In this document: positions 1 through 11,352 of the stretch, in pieces | Layout of the letters: every line of letters begins with the position of its first letter | How positions within the stretch are numbered: position 1 is the stretch's first letter | Assembly: GCA_037127255.1 (NCBI GenBank) | Contig: JBANSL010000005.1 | Coordinates: 2,728,001 to 2,792,000, forward strand | DNA length: 64,000 nucleotides | Reading direction: 5' to 3' | DNA from: Persicaria tinctoria | Lineage: Eukaryota > Streptophyta > Magnoliopsida > Caryophyllales > Polygonaceae | Position numbers and translations under genes: made by a program | The notes under the pieces: model-generated | What the model was told of the DNA's origin: nothing | The model's database searches: none | Seen by the model: the letters and a program-made list of their open reading frames with translations, nothing else

Positions 1-26
1 TTTTTACTTGGGAACATCTCACATAC

Positions 27-2158
27 CTTGTTGTGTAAATCCCTAGAGCAAGCGCAGTGATCCCACCAACTGCTACAACCAACTTATTTTGGTCTGTCAA
101 GATAACTTTTAAACCACCTACAAGAAGTAAACAGCCCTCTTAGCCAAAACTTTAACCAAATACATGTATTTAAGATTTTGCTCGACTTCTATCAACTATC
201 ATCTCCCCAATACCATGCTATAATCAAGCATGGCCACAATCTCAAAGCTGATTACAGAACGCTAAACAAACACCATCAAACAGGTCATCAAGCACATTTT
301 CCACCTCGAAGGAAGATCTACTCTCCAGAGCGAACTTCCAACCATCTATTGAATACAGTACAAAAATAGAGTAAAAGCACGATGATACCTCCTATATGAT
401 CAAAGGTAGTGTTTATGGCAGAAACCCACTTCTCTCTCTCAGCATTTGCTTTCGTAAGTAGTTTACGTCTTTCAACATCTGCTGACAACTTTTTTGTAAG
501 GGCCTTCGTTTCGGCATCTGACATAGCAGTTAGTCTGATGGTTTCACGTTCAATCTCTGCCTTTTCTTTTTCTGTTTGCCTACGCTGGGCATGGATCTGC
601 TCTTCTGTTGCACGTCTAGCATGTTCCTTCCTCGCTGATGATTCCTCTTGCAGTTTTACAAGCTCCTGATTCCTTTGCCTTTGGTATTCATTTTCTAACT
701 GTGAATATACAGCACAGTTAGATGAACCTTTACCTGTGTAAATACTTTTTAACCTAAGAAGTATAACATATGAAATCACATACCGCCGTCCGTTTTTTGG
801 CTAGCTCATCTTCATATTGAGCTATTTGGCGTTTTATTTCTCCTCCCTGCTGGTCCAACTTCTTTTTTTCCTCATATATCACCCTTTGCTTCTCCTACAC
901 AACATCAGGCAATTTATCTATAATCATCAGCAACCAAAAGCAAAATAGGCATACACACTCTGGCAACTGGCAAGCAAAAAATAAATCCCCACACAACTCA
1001 AACACTTCTCATGACTCAATAAAGACATTGCAATTATCAGGACATCTCAAGACATCAAAATAAATGGCATCAGTCAACTTACAACTTCAGCATCAACTTG
1101 CAATTTCTTAAGCTCTTCCACCTTCAATGCTATCTCTTGTTTCTTCGTGTCTTCCTTCTTGTTTATAGTCTCAAACACCTACAATCAAAATACCGTGTTG
1201 AAAACCGATATGTACTGCAATATACTCCGTATTTAAAAAAACACAACCAGCTTCTTGATAATGGTGAGGAAAGGTTCCATCAATCAAACTTGTCAACACA
1301 TTGCATTTGGGGGAAAGCCATAACAAACCACCCTTAACTTAAGTTAGTCATTTTTGCACATACCACCCTTAACTTAAGTTAGTCATTTTCGCACACACCA
1401 CCCTTAACTCCCTTATGTTACTCATTTTGCACAAAGGAGCCTTTGTAAGCAAAATTTCATTTAATCACATGCTATCTGCATTTTACCAGCAACTTATTAG
1501 CAATTATAACTGGCAGAAACATTTCTAAAAAGGATGAATGTACAAAATGCTCCTCATTGATGTACAATCAGACAGTAAGGGGCTTGGTTAGACATTTGGA
1601 GCATTTTCTAAATGCTTTGGCAATGCTAAAGGGTGATTATGTATTTATGTGTAATTAAAGTTAGGGTGGATATGGAGAAATCATATTGGCACAAAAAAAT
1701 TATAACCAGTTGGCAATAAAGGACAGATCAAATTCTCATTTGGAAGAACTGCGGAAACAAAATCCAAAATAGCTCAAATAATGGAAACAATGTATGCAAA
1801 TATGACTAACAGTTTGATTAGATTCTGTATGAATAATCAGACAAACCTTCTTGGCATGGGAAGAGCTGGCAATGTTCTCAACGGTCTTGGCGGCTCTCAC
1901 CAAAGGTTCAGGATCAAACCCAGCGGAAGTCGTCCTAGGGTTATCATTACGAGGCTTCCGGGGCGGTTCTTCCTCCGGCGATTCGGCCGGCATCTGAGAC
2001 GCCGGAAGGGGCACATTTGACGGAGGCGCCGCTGGGGCAGAGGCAGAAGAGAACGGCGAGAATTTGAAGGGGCTATCGGCGTAGGCGTAGTCGGCACCGA
2101 GCGACGCAGAGGCTAGAGCCGAGAGCAGCGCGGCAGCACCAGCTCTAGCCGCAGCCAT
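27..2158 (-). CDS. ATAD3: ATAD3-type mitochondrial AAA ATPase, N-terminal half (partial)
   Basis: Five exons read on the minus strand: 2158-1847, 1178-1083, 894-784, 698-389 and 117-27. All introns are GT-AG and the frame stays open for about 307 residues; the gene continues off the left edge. The ATG at 2158 opens an Ala-rich, presumably mitochondrial leader, then a Pro/Ser-rich stretch and the family hallmark RNDNPRTTSAGFDPE. A long charged coiled coil follows (EELKKLQVDAE, NQELVKLQEESSARKEHARRA, REKWVSAINTTFDHIGG), ending in a hydrophobic glycine-rich segment (KLVVAVGGITALALGIY) that should be the membrane span. The AAA module with its Walker motifs would lie in exons outside the window and is not seen. 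ATAD3 proteins are inner mitochondrial membrane ATPases linked to nucleoid and membrane organisation. The order of coiled coil then membrane segment, and the conserved NTTFDHIGG, make the family call firm. The in-frame extension of exon 1 to about 1736 is intron. Confidence 0.9.
1328..1437. repeat. Short tandem repeat in ATAD3 intron 1, possible MITE end
   Basis: Three diverged units of about 35 bp start with ccacccttaac at 1328, 1363 and 1398. An imperfect inverted match (aaagttagggtgga) sits at about 1655-1668, so this may be one end of a decayed inverted-repeat element of roughly 350 bp in the intron. No target duplication was convincing. Confidence 0.45.
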
Positions 2159-2445
2159 GGGGCAGAAATCGTCGGAAATGGAAGCGCAGAAGTGAAATTG
2201 GGGATTTGAGGTTCAGATATGGGAGATTGGGAGGTGGAGGAGAGGATTTGATTGGGGAGGAGGAATTTGGATTGGGGAGGGAAGATGATTTGGGAAGAGC
2301 ACTGAAACTGGGCGGAGAGAGAGAGAGAGAGGGTTTTGGTAGGGTTTCTGGGTTTCGAGTTCTCTGTAACACCGTTTTCTTGCCGGTTTTTTATTTTTTA
2401 TACGCCATACAATACGGTTTCTTTCTCCCCAAGCCGACTCAGTGA
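2159..2445 (-). promoter_or_regulatory. 5' UTR and proximal promoter region of the ATAD3 gene
   Basis: This segment directly upstream of the ATAD3 ATG is GC-rich compared with its surroundings. It holds a GA dinucleotide run (about 2315-2333), which reads as a CT-rich tract on the coding strand; such tracts are common around plant transcription starts. No TATA box is clear. The open frames here on both strands are low-complexity and are not called as genes. Confidence 0.4.
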
Positions 2446-2776
2446 CGCCCCAAAAAATAGTTACAAACCAATCAAACAAAATGTTTAATGTGTGTCATGT
2501 CTCTGATTTCTTGAATTTACATGGTATCCAAGACTATTAGTGTCCGACTAATCTCGTCTTGAAGCTAACGACTAGATAAACCCTCCATGGCCACCCGGAG
2601 CGAGGCTTGTATATAAACCCAAGACCATTCACGTGAAGAGGCAAGAGTCATTTTGGAGTTCTTTGGTCTAACAACTTGCTCGAGACATACTTGAGACACT
2701 ATGTGAGCGCATCCCAGAGAAGGACTGACCCAAACTCCTTGTGTTAAGATTTATATTGATTGATTAAAGGAGATAT
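2446..2776. other. Intergenic spacer, nothing recognised
   Basis: Mixed-composition sequence between the ATAD3 promoter and the MULE-type MITE. I see no gene, long repeat or RNA in it. Confidence 0.5.
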
Positions 2777-2785
2777 TTTTTCTAT

Positions 2786-3873
2786 GGGTAAATTGCAACT
2801 AATATCCCAACCTTTAGGGATAGTTGCTTTTAATACCCTAACCTTGTAAAATTTCACAAAATATCCTAACATATACTATTAGTTGCACTTAACACCCTAG
2901 ATGAGATTCTTAAATTTAAAAAATTACCCACATCATACAAAAATTACAAAAATCATCCATATTTATAAAACGTTTTTTAGTTCATTAAAAAAACGTGCCA
3001 AAAAGCAAAAGGTCTTATATTTTGCAACGGAGGTAGTATCTTAATATAATTACTCAAAATAATTAATTATTTATCTTAAACATAATACTTTTACAAAAAT
3101 AAAATAATGTAGATTTTAATAAATAAATGCTATGAGATATGATAATCGTTTGTAATATATAAAGAGTTACATGATAAAGATATATTAAAAATAATATGGT
3201 AAAATTATTATTTTTTACCATATTATTTTTAGTATATATTTATTATATAATTATTGATTGCAAATGGTTATCATATCTTTTACCATTTATTTTTTAAATC
3301 TACTTTATTTTATTTTTGTAAAACTATTATGTTAAACATTTCTTATAGAATCATTTTTTTAATACCATGGAATTTATGTGTGATACATTATAAGATGTTA
3401 TGTATTAGTTTTAGTATATATAACATAATATTAACCAAAAAGACAGTATATATTGTATCAAATAATATATATGGAATATATAGATGTATAAATCGGCATG
3501 TATCGAGACAGACTTATATAAATTTAGATTTTAATTATAATGTATGTTTTTAGATAAATAATTAATTATTATTTTTGATTATATTAAAATTTTAAATGAG
3601 TAGATGCTAAAGTAATTATATTATATTTTGAAGGAGTAGATTTTATATACCTGTTATAATTATTTTTGGATAGTGGGTTGGGTTGGCTTAAATTGTAAGA
3701 GATTTATTTAATTTCAAAATTTAAAATTTATTAGGAGTTTATTGAAAACATTTTATGAATATGGGCGATTTTTGTAATTTTTGTATGATGTGGGTAATTT
3801 TTTAAATTTAAGAATCTCATCCAGGGTGTTAAGTGCAACTAATAGTATAGGTTAAGATATTTTGTGATTACCC
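2786..3873. mobile_element. MULE-type non-autonomous element with long TIRs and 9-bp TSD
   Basis: The ends are inverted copies. Both begin GGGTAA, and over 100 bp around 2858-2975 match the reverse complement of about 3748-3865 almost base for base, including the block around cacttaacaccct. The left arm carries about 80 extra bases near its outer end. A perfect 9-bp target duplication, tttttctat, flanks it at 2777-2785 and 3874-3882, the size Mutator-like elements make. The interior is AT-rich with a second inverted repeat centred near 3210 (ataatatggtaaaa / ttttaccatattat), so the whole element can fold back. No transposase frame is present. Confidence 0.85.
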
Positions 3874-3882
3874 TTTTTCTAT

Positions 3883-4587
3883 TAATAGAACTAGAATTTG
3901 TAGAGTATTTTGTATTTTTCATAACTCAATGAGAGTAATATACCAAACAAAATGTCGAGATATGATGGGCGATATCCAATTTTTACGCAACGTTCATAGC
4001 TGATCATTCGGCACTTACCAGTTACCACCATTTTGTGTACTGTGTTCGAATGTATTGGCTGATCATCATTAAGTAAATCCATTGCGCTTGAAGGAAACGA
4101 TCGGTTTCTTCTTCATATTGTCTATGAATTTATAATTTTGCTCATACCCGATTCAAATAGTCAGATTTATTCGTCGAGACCTAGGATAATATCGACCTCA
4201 CCCCACACATTACGATATTTTAGCCACAGTAGCACTGCACCTGTTGCCAAGAACTGCATTCAGATGCCAAGTAGCAAGAAACGAACTAAATATTGCAAAT
4301 GCGCTTTTGAATCGATCACTATCTATGACAGTGGCAAGAAAGAACTACCGCGTTAAAACTGCATCGATGGAACTCAAGTGGTCAGTTGGTTACATAGGCA
4401 CTTACAGAAGGAAGCAAGAGCAATGGTACCCATCAAATTGATGCACAGACAAACAGTACTGAATTCCCTATTTGTTTTCCTTTTTCAGAACTCACAACAT
4501 ATATGGATATATGACATCAAATTTTAAGACACAGTGACATAATAAACTGCTACTTTGCTGGATTTCTGACAGGATTGCATAATAAAA
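3883..4587. other. Intergenic and 3' flank of the FAS1 gene, nothing recognised
   Basis: The open frames at 4138-4356 and 4244-4441 have no recognisable domain and overlap in different frames. About 4450-4587 is probably the 3' UTR of the minus-strand FAS1 gene. No repeat or RNA was identified. Confidence 0.4.
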
Positions 4588-5406
4588 CTAGCATACAAAG
4601 ACATATAAAACCAAGATCATTGCCAAGCTTGTTAAATAATTCACCCCCCCACCGAAAGGCAACAGTGCAGCTCCAGAACCTTTTGGGCGAGTAGGATGAT
4701 CACTTGGCCCTGGTGCAGCAGCCAGTGTCCAGTCAACTGGAGGTGGTGGAGCTGGAAGTGGTGAAGGCAGAATCAAAGGAGGAGGAGACAGAGGAGGAGG
4801 AGACATAGGAGCTTCAAGAGGTGAAGGGGAAGGAGGAGAAGCGTGCTGAGGAGGCAGAGGAGCTTGAGGTGGAGGAGATGAAGGAGCTGAACCAGGATGA
4901 GAAGAACAAGAAAGCGGGCTGGTTTCTTCCAACACACCATCTATCCCATGACACCTGACTGAGGAGCCATTAACACAAAGGTTTGGGCTTGTAAGCCTCA
5001 CATTGTTCAAGAAGTAGTTCCTCCTACCATTGTTAAGGATCCTAATCATGTAATCTGACGAGGAAGAGGGGATCGCTGAGTTTGATGGGAAGTGCAGAAG
5101 GTGATCAAAGAGTAAAGCGGAAGGGATGGAGTGCCTAAGCAAGAACTCAGACACGTCATTCTCTGGGATAGCAGTTTTCGACAGCATCCGGTCATTGGGC
5201 ATCAAGAAGGTGATGTTGGGCGGGATTTTATTTGACGGGAACATGTTGATCAGCAGCACAAAGGTGAAGTAGTTGGCCCGTTGCATCTCCTCAGTGGCTA
5301 CAAGGAGATCATGTCTGCTTGCGCAGAAGACTACCATGGGTGATATGAGCAGCAGCATAAGAAGAGCTGATAAACTCAGGGAGCATGAATTTGTTTCCAT
5401 CTTCAC
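4588..5406 (-). CDS. FAS1-domain, proline-rich cell-surface protein (fasciclin-like)
   Basis: Single-exon frame of 272 residues. Residues 1 to about 29 form a signal peptide (hydrophobic LLMLLLISPMVVFCA). About 30-165 form one FAS1 domain with an H1-like motif (ITFLMPNDRML) and an H2-like motif near its end (CHGIDGVL). Two N-glycosylation sequons are visible (NIT, NGS). About 168-230 is a Pro/Ser/Ala-rich linker with repeated SPPP/APPP, the kind of sequence that carries arabinogalactan or extensin-type O-glycans. The C-terminus is hydrophobic (YLTSLAMILVLYVFVC), fitting a GPI-attachment signal or a membrane tail. The protein is expected at the plasma membrane or wall, but its specific role cannot be read from sequence. 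A second in-frame ATG two codons in (5400) is an equally possible start. Strong signal peptide, domain order and composition support a real, intact gene. Confidence 0.85.
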   Translation of the reverse strand: MKMETNSCSLSLSALLMLLLISPMVVFCASRHDLLVATEEMQRANYFTFVLLINMFPSNKIPPNITFLMPNDRMLSKTAIPENDVSEFLLRHSIPSALLFDHLLHFPSNSAIPSSSSDYMIRILNNGRRNYFLNNVRLTSPNLCVNGSSVRCHGIDGVLEETSPLSCSSHPGSAPSSPPPQAPLPPQHASPPSPSPLEAPMSPPPLSPPPLILPSPLPAPPPPVDWTLAAAPGPSDHPTRPKGSGAALLPFGGGVNYLTSLAMILVLYVFVC

Positions 5407-5470
5407 TACTTGGATTATGATTTGTTCCTATGAGCGGGAGCAAGTATGTTCTTATGATGATGTCTTAAGG

Positions 5471-5692
5471 TATAACTGGTTTGGTTTTGTTGAGCTAGGA
5501 GTGGGAAGAGTGGAGTTAGATGAGGCATGCACCTGGGAGTGTTGTGTTCATGAATTCTGCATGACTGAGGAGAACATAATAACTGCAGCTTTTAAGGACT
5601 GGTTTGGTTTTGTTGAAACCTATAAAATAAATATAGGTATACAACTGCAGTTTTCAAGGACTGGTAGACAGGTATGGTTTTGTTGAAACTCT
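5471..5692. repeat. Imperfect direct repeats upstream of the FAS1 gene
   Basis: A block of about 45 bases recurs at 5580-5622 and 5643-5692 (ctgcag..tt..aaggactgg ... ggttttgttgaaac). A shorter third copy sits at 5471-5496 (tataactggtttggttttgt). They lie 65-290 bp upstream of the minus-strand FAS1 start, so they fall in its presumed promoter. Confidence 0.6.
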
Positions 5693-6313
5693 AAAAATAC
5701 TGTTTTTATAGGTATAGCACACAGTAACTACTGCATTTTCTCAGTATTTGGCACATGATTATACGAAAGGAGCTAACCAAGAAAAACCTGAAGAAAGTCT
5801 GGCTTCCGTATTGGCCTTGATCCTGGGGGTTGCACAAAGCATGACATAACTGCATGGTAAACACAAGAATGACATTAATTCACGATATATTTCAACTTAA
5901 TTTCCATTATTCCAAGGATATACAACTCTACAAGCCAATTTTTAATCAAACAGAACAAATTAACCATATAATAATTCTCTAAAGAAAACATACTAACTCT
6001 GGTCCAACCATGGATTTCAGTGGTGATTGTCACCAGTTAGTAGCTGCCACAGTCTCTGCTGATGTGGCTATGATGGTTGAATGGTTGCTATTGCTAGGGG
6101 AAAGAACACACACAATAAAATTTCCAAGCACAAAAATGACTGATAATTACACACAATCTTCACTAAGTTGGTGAAAAGAACAAAAATTATTCTGTTCTGT
6201 ACATGTATCATGTATGTATGAACAAATTTCTTATTTGATAGTAAAAAGATATTGCATAAGTAGTAACTAGTAACAAGTCATGAGCTTTTAGTTGATGACG
6301 CTGTGACTTGTGA
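5693..6313 (-). other. Spacer and probable 3' UTR of the SYP22-like gene
   Basis: No coding potential was recognised. The part next to 6313 is presumably the 3' UTR of the syntaxin gene. The remainder separates it from the FAS1 promoter. Confidence 0.4.
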
Positions 6314-9025
6314 TCATGCTGCCACCACTATAATCACAATGAGGAGGATGATCCCGAATATCACCAACAGCAAACAAACCTGCAATTCATGTTATTAACA
6401 AAAAAGACTTTAGCATCTCCCGTTGACATAAAAGCTGGCTCAAGGTGGACGTAACAATAAGAAGGGCCAGCATGTTTGTTAATTTTTAGCAAATTGATCA
6501 TTATTTTATGGACGAAGCACATTCATCACATTCAGAAAGAGAAGAACGGGTATGTCGAGGAGTTGCTCCATAGGTGTGATTATATGTCCACTCAAAGAAG
6601 AAGGTCTGAGGGAGTGAAGATTTAAAAATTCACAAATAATAATAATCATTACTGTGAAAGGAAATTGAAACAGGAAATCAGCATGAATCTTGAGGGTGCA
6701 ATAACTGATCCCATGGCCTTTCAACCAGTGATCAACTTATTAACAAAATGATAAAAAAACCCATTGTTATTGAGAAGGAATCAATGCATCATAATATTAA
6801 TATATTGCTATTAACATTCCCAAACAACAAAGATTTCTAAACTCCATGTGTAAAGATGAAATATGTTGGTCTTCCTATTGGGAGATAACCTAACTCAAGT
6901 CGTCAACAAAAAAAAATGATAAAAATATAGAAATATTTACCAAGGAGGAGCTTGATTTTTGCGACTTTGAAGCTTTCACAAGGTGAGAAGTTCCTTGCGT
7001 CGTAGCAGCCTGAGATCTCTCGATGTTGGAACTTATATCATCTGAAAGCGCGCACAACAAAACAGTTACTCTTGTAACAATGGAAAATTCCTGAATAAAA
7101 GCACGCGATGAGTAAAACAAGCTGCTTACCGATCAAACCTCCTTGATCATGAACTAAAACAGCCAGATCTTTGAAAATCTCATTCACTTCACCTATCTGC
7201 TTTTGAATCTCCTGTATCCCCTGCTCTCTTTCTTCTATAATAGCTTCATTAAAGACGAGCTCGTTCTCTATCAGCACAACATGTTGCCTGTGCAAGGTGT
7301 AAAAGTATTTCAGGATGCATGCCCATACCATTTCAGTAATTGACAAATGATTAGCTTTTTCCAGAAGTACATGATGCACCTTCAAAGAAGTAATGATGGG
7401 TAAGAATTAACTCACCTTCTAGATTCCATAAGAAGAGCCTGTTGTTCATGTATATTATATGGCTTTATCTCCTGATCCTCCTTGCTGTCATCATAACTGT
7501 AGCATAGCGTTGCAGTACGTTATGAATCTCTTTTTAAAAAAGTTTTAAATTAATACTGCAGAGAAACATAAAACACCCAAAGCCACTTTAAAAGAATAAT
7601 CAAGGCTAAGTTGCAGAGTAAATTTACATTACCCTTAACTAAAAACAAAGTCATTAATAATAAATAAATAAACAAAAAGTCATTAAGTAAATTCAGCATA
7701 AGCAACAGATGGAGCATAAGCAGTTTCTTGTATTATGGTACAATAATGTACCTTGGAACTTCCTTTGGAACAAACGGAGCATAAGAAGTTTCTCTCTGAG
7801 CTGCAAGTCGTTGTGCCTTCTGAAATTCCTTAAGTACTGACTGGAAGTCCTTTGCAAGCTTAGCATCAGTGATCTTCTTGGTAGCCTGCATTAGAAAAGA
7901 AATTTTTGAAAATTCGGTAACAAGAGATAAGTAGTCGTGGGAATTTGGACAGTGTAAGAGGAAAGAAGTGGCAAGGGAAGTAATACTTACACTGACTTCA
8001 GAGTGGAAGTCTGTTTCACTAGCTTCCTTGAGCTTTGCGGAGGTATCTTTGACCAACTGTCCAATATGTAACCTTGTTTTATGTCTGTTGATTGTCAATT
8101 ATAAAGATATTAGAGCCATACTCTTGGGTGATATTAGCTTCCTTTTATGGAAAGAGTGATATTAACTATTCACACAAACTTTGAACTTGTTCTAGGGCAA
8201 AAGGAATATAATAAGTATGGGATGTTGGCACATGACCAAAATTACTTTCCAGTAACAAAAGGGGAACTAGCAGACATGGAAATAAACCATTCAAACTTGA
8301 CTTTTCCCAAAGGCCACATCATAAATAGTGCTACCAGGGATAGGAATTTCGAGTCTTTAGTTTGTATTTGCAGTCTTCAACAAATATAAACACATCACGT
8401 AAGTATATTTAAGTCTAATCAAGGCCATATTTTCACTAGCTATGAATCGTAGACAATCAATTATTTGCATGTGAGGAAAGAGAAGAACCAACTGCCCATC
8501 AATCACATTTTACCATCAATTCAAGTAGGAACCCAAAAAACGCCCTGACAAGTTAACAACATAGAACCCAGAAATTCAACCAAGTAGCTTGGAAATTTGA
8601 TGAATATATTTCAGAACAAAGTCAAACCATACATTGTTTCAAGATTTCAATTACGATTCCCCATCAATTCAAGATCAACTTAGGAACCCTAAAAAAACTA
8701 AAACCCAGTAATCCAACTAAAATCACGGAAATCAGCTCAGAAATAAATCATTGGAGACGAGAAAGGGCATCGGAACACGTATCAAAACCCCGGCGCCCCC
8801 AATCACCCCAAAATTGAAATTTACAAAAAAGAAAAAGCATCGAGCTCACAATCTTTCACGAAGCTCGAGAGTGTCTTTAGGAGTGCCGAGAGTGTTGACA
8901 AGGCGCTGGAAGGTGGAGACGGCGGTGTTGATCTGGAAAATGCCGGCGGCAACAGCCTGAGACGGGTCTTGGATCTTCCGTAGGGCGGCTAGAGGCTTAC
9001 CAGCCTCCAGATCCGCGAAACTCAT
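6314..9025 (-). CDS. SYP22: SYP2-clade Qa-SNARE (SYP22/VAM3-like syntaxin), complete
   Basis: Seven minus-strand exons: 9025-8850, 8084-7991, 7885-7752, 7496-7416, 7287-7130, 7041-6941 and 6379-6314. They total 810 nt (269 residues plus stop), the usual length for SYP21/22/23. All junctions are GT-AG and in phase. The N-terminus ([36 protein letters not shown]) is typical of the clade, followed by the N-terminal helical bundle. The SNARE helix spans about 170-235, with the zero-layer glutamine at about Q210 in [11 protein letters not shown] single C-terminal membrane anchor ([19 protein letters not shown]) comes just before the stop. Members act as t-SNAREs on the prevacuolar compartment and vacuole and pair with VTI11-type SNAREs. 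The zero-layer residue and anchor are both present, so the product should be functional. SYP22 versus SYP21 or SYP23 cannot be settled here. Confidence 0.92.
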
Positions 9026-9210
9026 TGTCTCTCTCCCTCCCTCTGTGCGATCGTCTGAGAAGGAGAAATAGCGATACAGAAGGAGGGAGAGGAGCAGCTA
9101 TGGCTAGGAGGGAGGTGGAGCGTTGATGGAGAGGTCGGTGTTTGTCGAGCGAGGGAAGTTTCTTCAGGTCGCGGGTTTCTCTGTCATCGTCTGCCGCTTT
9201 CAATTTGTAG

Positions 9211-9220
9211 ATTTTATATA
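9211..9220 (-). promoter_or_regulatory. Candidate TATA box of the SYP22-like gene
   Basis: TATATAAAAT on the minus strand lies about 185 bases upstream of the ATG, leaving a plausible GC-richer leader of about 150 bases. Position and sequence are the only support. Confidence 0.4.
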
Positions 9221-9955
9221 AAAAAAGTTAAAAACCATTAAAGCCCAAATCGAACGGAGACCCATCGGAAAAATGGATTGAACCGGTGCGGTTCGTTCGG
9301 AACGGACTCCATTCTCCATTAATTTAAATAAAATCTTAAAATTAAATCCCACGATTTCAATTCCGCGGAAGCCAAGCTCTTTTTTTGCCTTTAATCATGT
9401 ATTTGTTTACTGTCATATCTCAAAAGATTGATAAGGAAAAAGAAAGAGATTAAAAAAGATTAAAGAGAACAAAATTTAGGGTTAGAGAAATGTTTAAGAA
9501 AGAAGAAGAACATAAGAGTAAAGGGAAATATAACGGAAAAGAGGGTAAGGGTTTAAGAGAAAGTGTAATGGTTTGTTTGATTATTTCATTCATATATCAA
9601 TTACAATTAATAAAGGTATGTATACTTTTTTTTTTTTATTCGAAAAAGGTATGTATACTAAAACTAGCTAATACCCATGTACATGAAATGTCACGAGTCA
9701 TGGGTGCTCAATAAATAAGGCAATAGTGTCCCTTTTATGTTTTGGTTGTAACAAAAAAATTAGAGCATATTCACTTAAGAGTTTATAATATACTAATATA
9801 TGCAATATGTTAAGTTCAATCTTGATAACATCTAGGTTTTTCATAATATCCACACTTTAATGTGCTTGTCCAATTCTTTTTGCTCATCTTTACAAAACGA
9901 GACAAGAGCATTAGTTAAAAGACTGCTTAAGTAGAGTCAAAATAATGTTCACTTA
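9221..9955. other. Upstream intergenic region of the SYP22-like gene
   Basis: AT-rich. A short direct repeat (aaggtatgtatac) occurs at about 9615 and again at about 9647, separated by a T run. No gene or complete mobile element was recognised. Confidence 0.4.
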
Positions 9956-10762
9956 GGGCCTGTTTGGCAGTGGGTTATTTTTGAAGGGGTGGAGATTATT
10001 TTTAAGGGATTATATGAGATGGAGATTATTGTGTGGGTTATGGGGATGGAAGAGGTGGAGATTTTTTTTGGATAAATAATCCCGATAATGTGTTTGGTGG
10101 GTAAAAGGTTATTTTTTTTATGACCTTGTAAATTACACATTTGCCCTCAATCTAAAACAAAACCCAATGCCCCCTTCAGCCCTTCTCTCCTCCAAAATCC
10201 AAATTAGGTCAACATTGCACAGGGAAGAAACCACCGCTGCTCTCGATTTGCCCAGTGTCGACATCAACCTTGCTCCTCCACCTTGCAACCAGCGGCTCCT
10301 CCACCTTGCTCGTCGAGGACTCGTATGTACGTATATATCCCCATCCTCTCGTGTGTTGAAATTTGTGGTTTGTACTGAAATGGGGGACTCCTCCACCCTA
10401 CTCCTCCACCTTGCTCGTCGAGGACTCCTCCACCCTGCTCGTCGAGGACTCCTCCACCGGCGGCTCCTCCAAAATCCAAATTTGTGACTGCGATTAGAAT
10501 GAAATGGGGGTTGAATTTTTGGTTTGTACTGAAATGGGGGAAGGTGACCAGGGGCAATGGGGGAAGAAATGGGGTTGTGGATCTGAACAATCCCCGGAAT
10601 CCTCATGGGCAGGGCTTGGATTATAGCCTCCTGGAACCCCCGATTAATCTCCAGCTCCTAATTTTCCAACCCCCTACAAGCTCCTGCCAAACGCTATCAG
10701 GGGATTGCTGTTTTTAATAAAACCCCCCCACAACCCCCTAAAAGCCCCTGCCGAACGGGCCC
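9956..10762. mobile_element. Tourist/PIF-Harbinger-type MITE with TTA target duplication
   Basis: Terminal inverted repeats GGGCCTGTTTGGCAG (left) and GGGCCCGTTCGGCAG (reverse complement of the right end) are flanked by TTA at 9953-9955 and 10763-10765. Both the TIR sequence and the 3-bp TTA duplication are typical of PIF/Harbinger. The interior is unusually GC-rich and holds a short tandem array (about 10270-10470) built on tcctccaccctgctcgtcga. It also has a duplicated phrase, ggtttgtactgaaatggggg, at about 10367 and 10519. The frames at 10133-10717 come from this repeat and are not called as genes. Confidence 0.8.
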
Positions 10763-10765
10763 TTA

Positions 10766-11352
10766 ATAATGTTTAATTGGATGAAAAACACCTAATCTTG
10801 TAGCTCCGTCAATCTCCATTGATATTTATCACTTCTTTTTAGGGTAAAACTATCTTCTTAATCACGTGACCAACCTTAAATTGAAAAAAAAATAAAGTAG
10901 ACAAGAAATAATAAAAGTTTTGTTCGAGTAGGCCATTATGGGTTCGAGCAACATAAGGGCATATAGATTCATAAACTGTATGAATTTCGAGAAACATAAC
11001 ATGCGGTCACGTCTTATGTACTTATGCAAGAGTTATATCCACAAGCCTTCACCATTACTAGCAAAAAGAGTATATTTTTCAAATGGCTGCAAAATTTCTT
11101 ATGGATGCAATCTTTGACATTCACTTGTGCAATTGCTGGTAGGTGAAAAAAAGGCAAACCTCATGGTTACCAAGCGAAATGCATGAAAAGTTTGGTACCC
11201 CACGAAAAAGTTAAATGTCGTGGCTATTAGACGGATTTTCCCAAAAATCTTTCATCATTTCGTAATTTTCATTCCCCTTCTCCAAATTTGAGGTTAAGGT
11301 TTTAAGAATAGTAATTAGCTTAAGTGACTAAAATTTATTTTTGCAACAGTTA
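10766..11352. other. Spacer holding a diverged copy of part of the THO7 intron
   Basis: About 11030-11145 matches about 16545-16675 inside THO7 intron 1 (shared blocks include cattactagca and ggatgcaatctttgaca), in the same orientation with mismatches and small indels. The rest of the spacer shows nothing recognisable. Confidence 0.6.

Noticed and set aside
3254..3553. 99-residue plus-strand gene
   Set aside because: It lies inside the AT-rich interior of the MULE-type MITE; residues reflect AT-rich codons only.
9956..10762. hAT-type element
   Set aside because: No 8-bp duplication at the ends, whereas TTA flanks both ends next to PIF-type TIRs.
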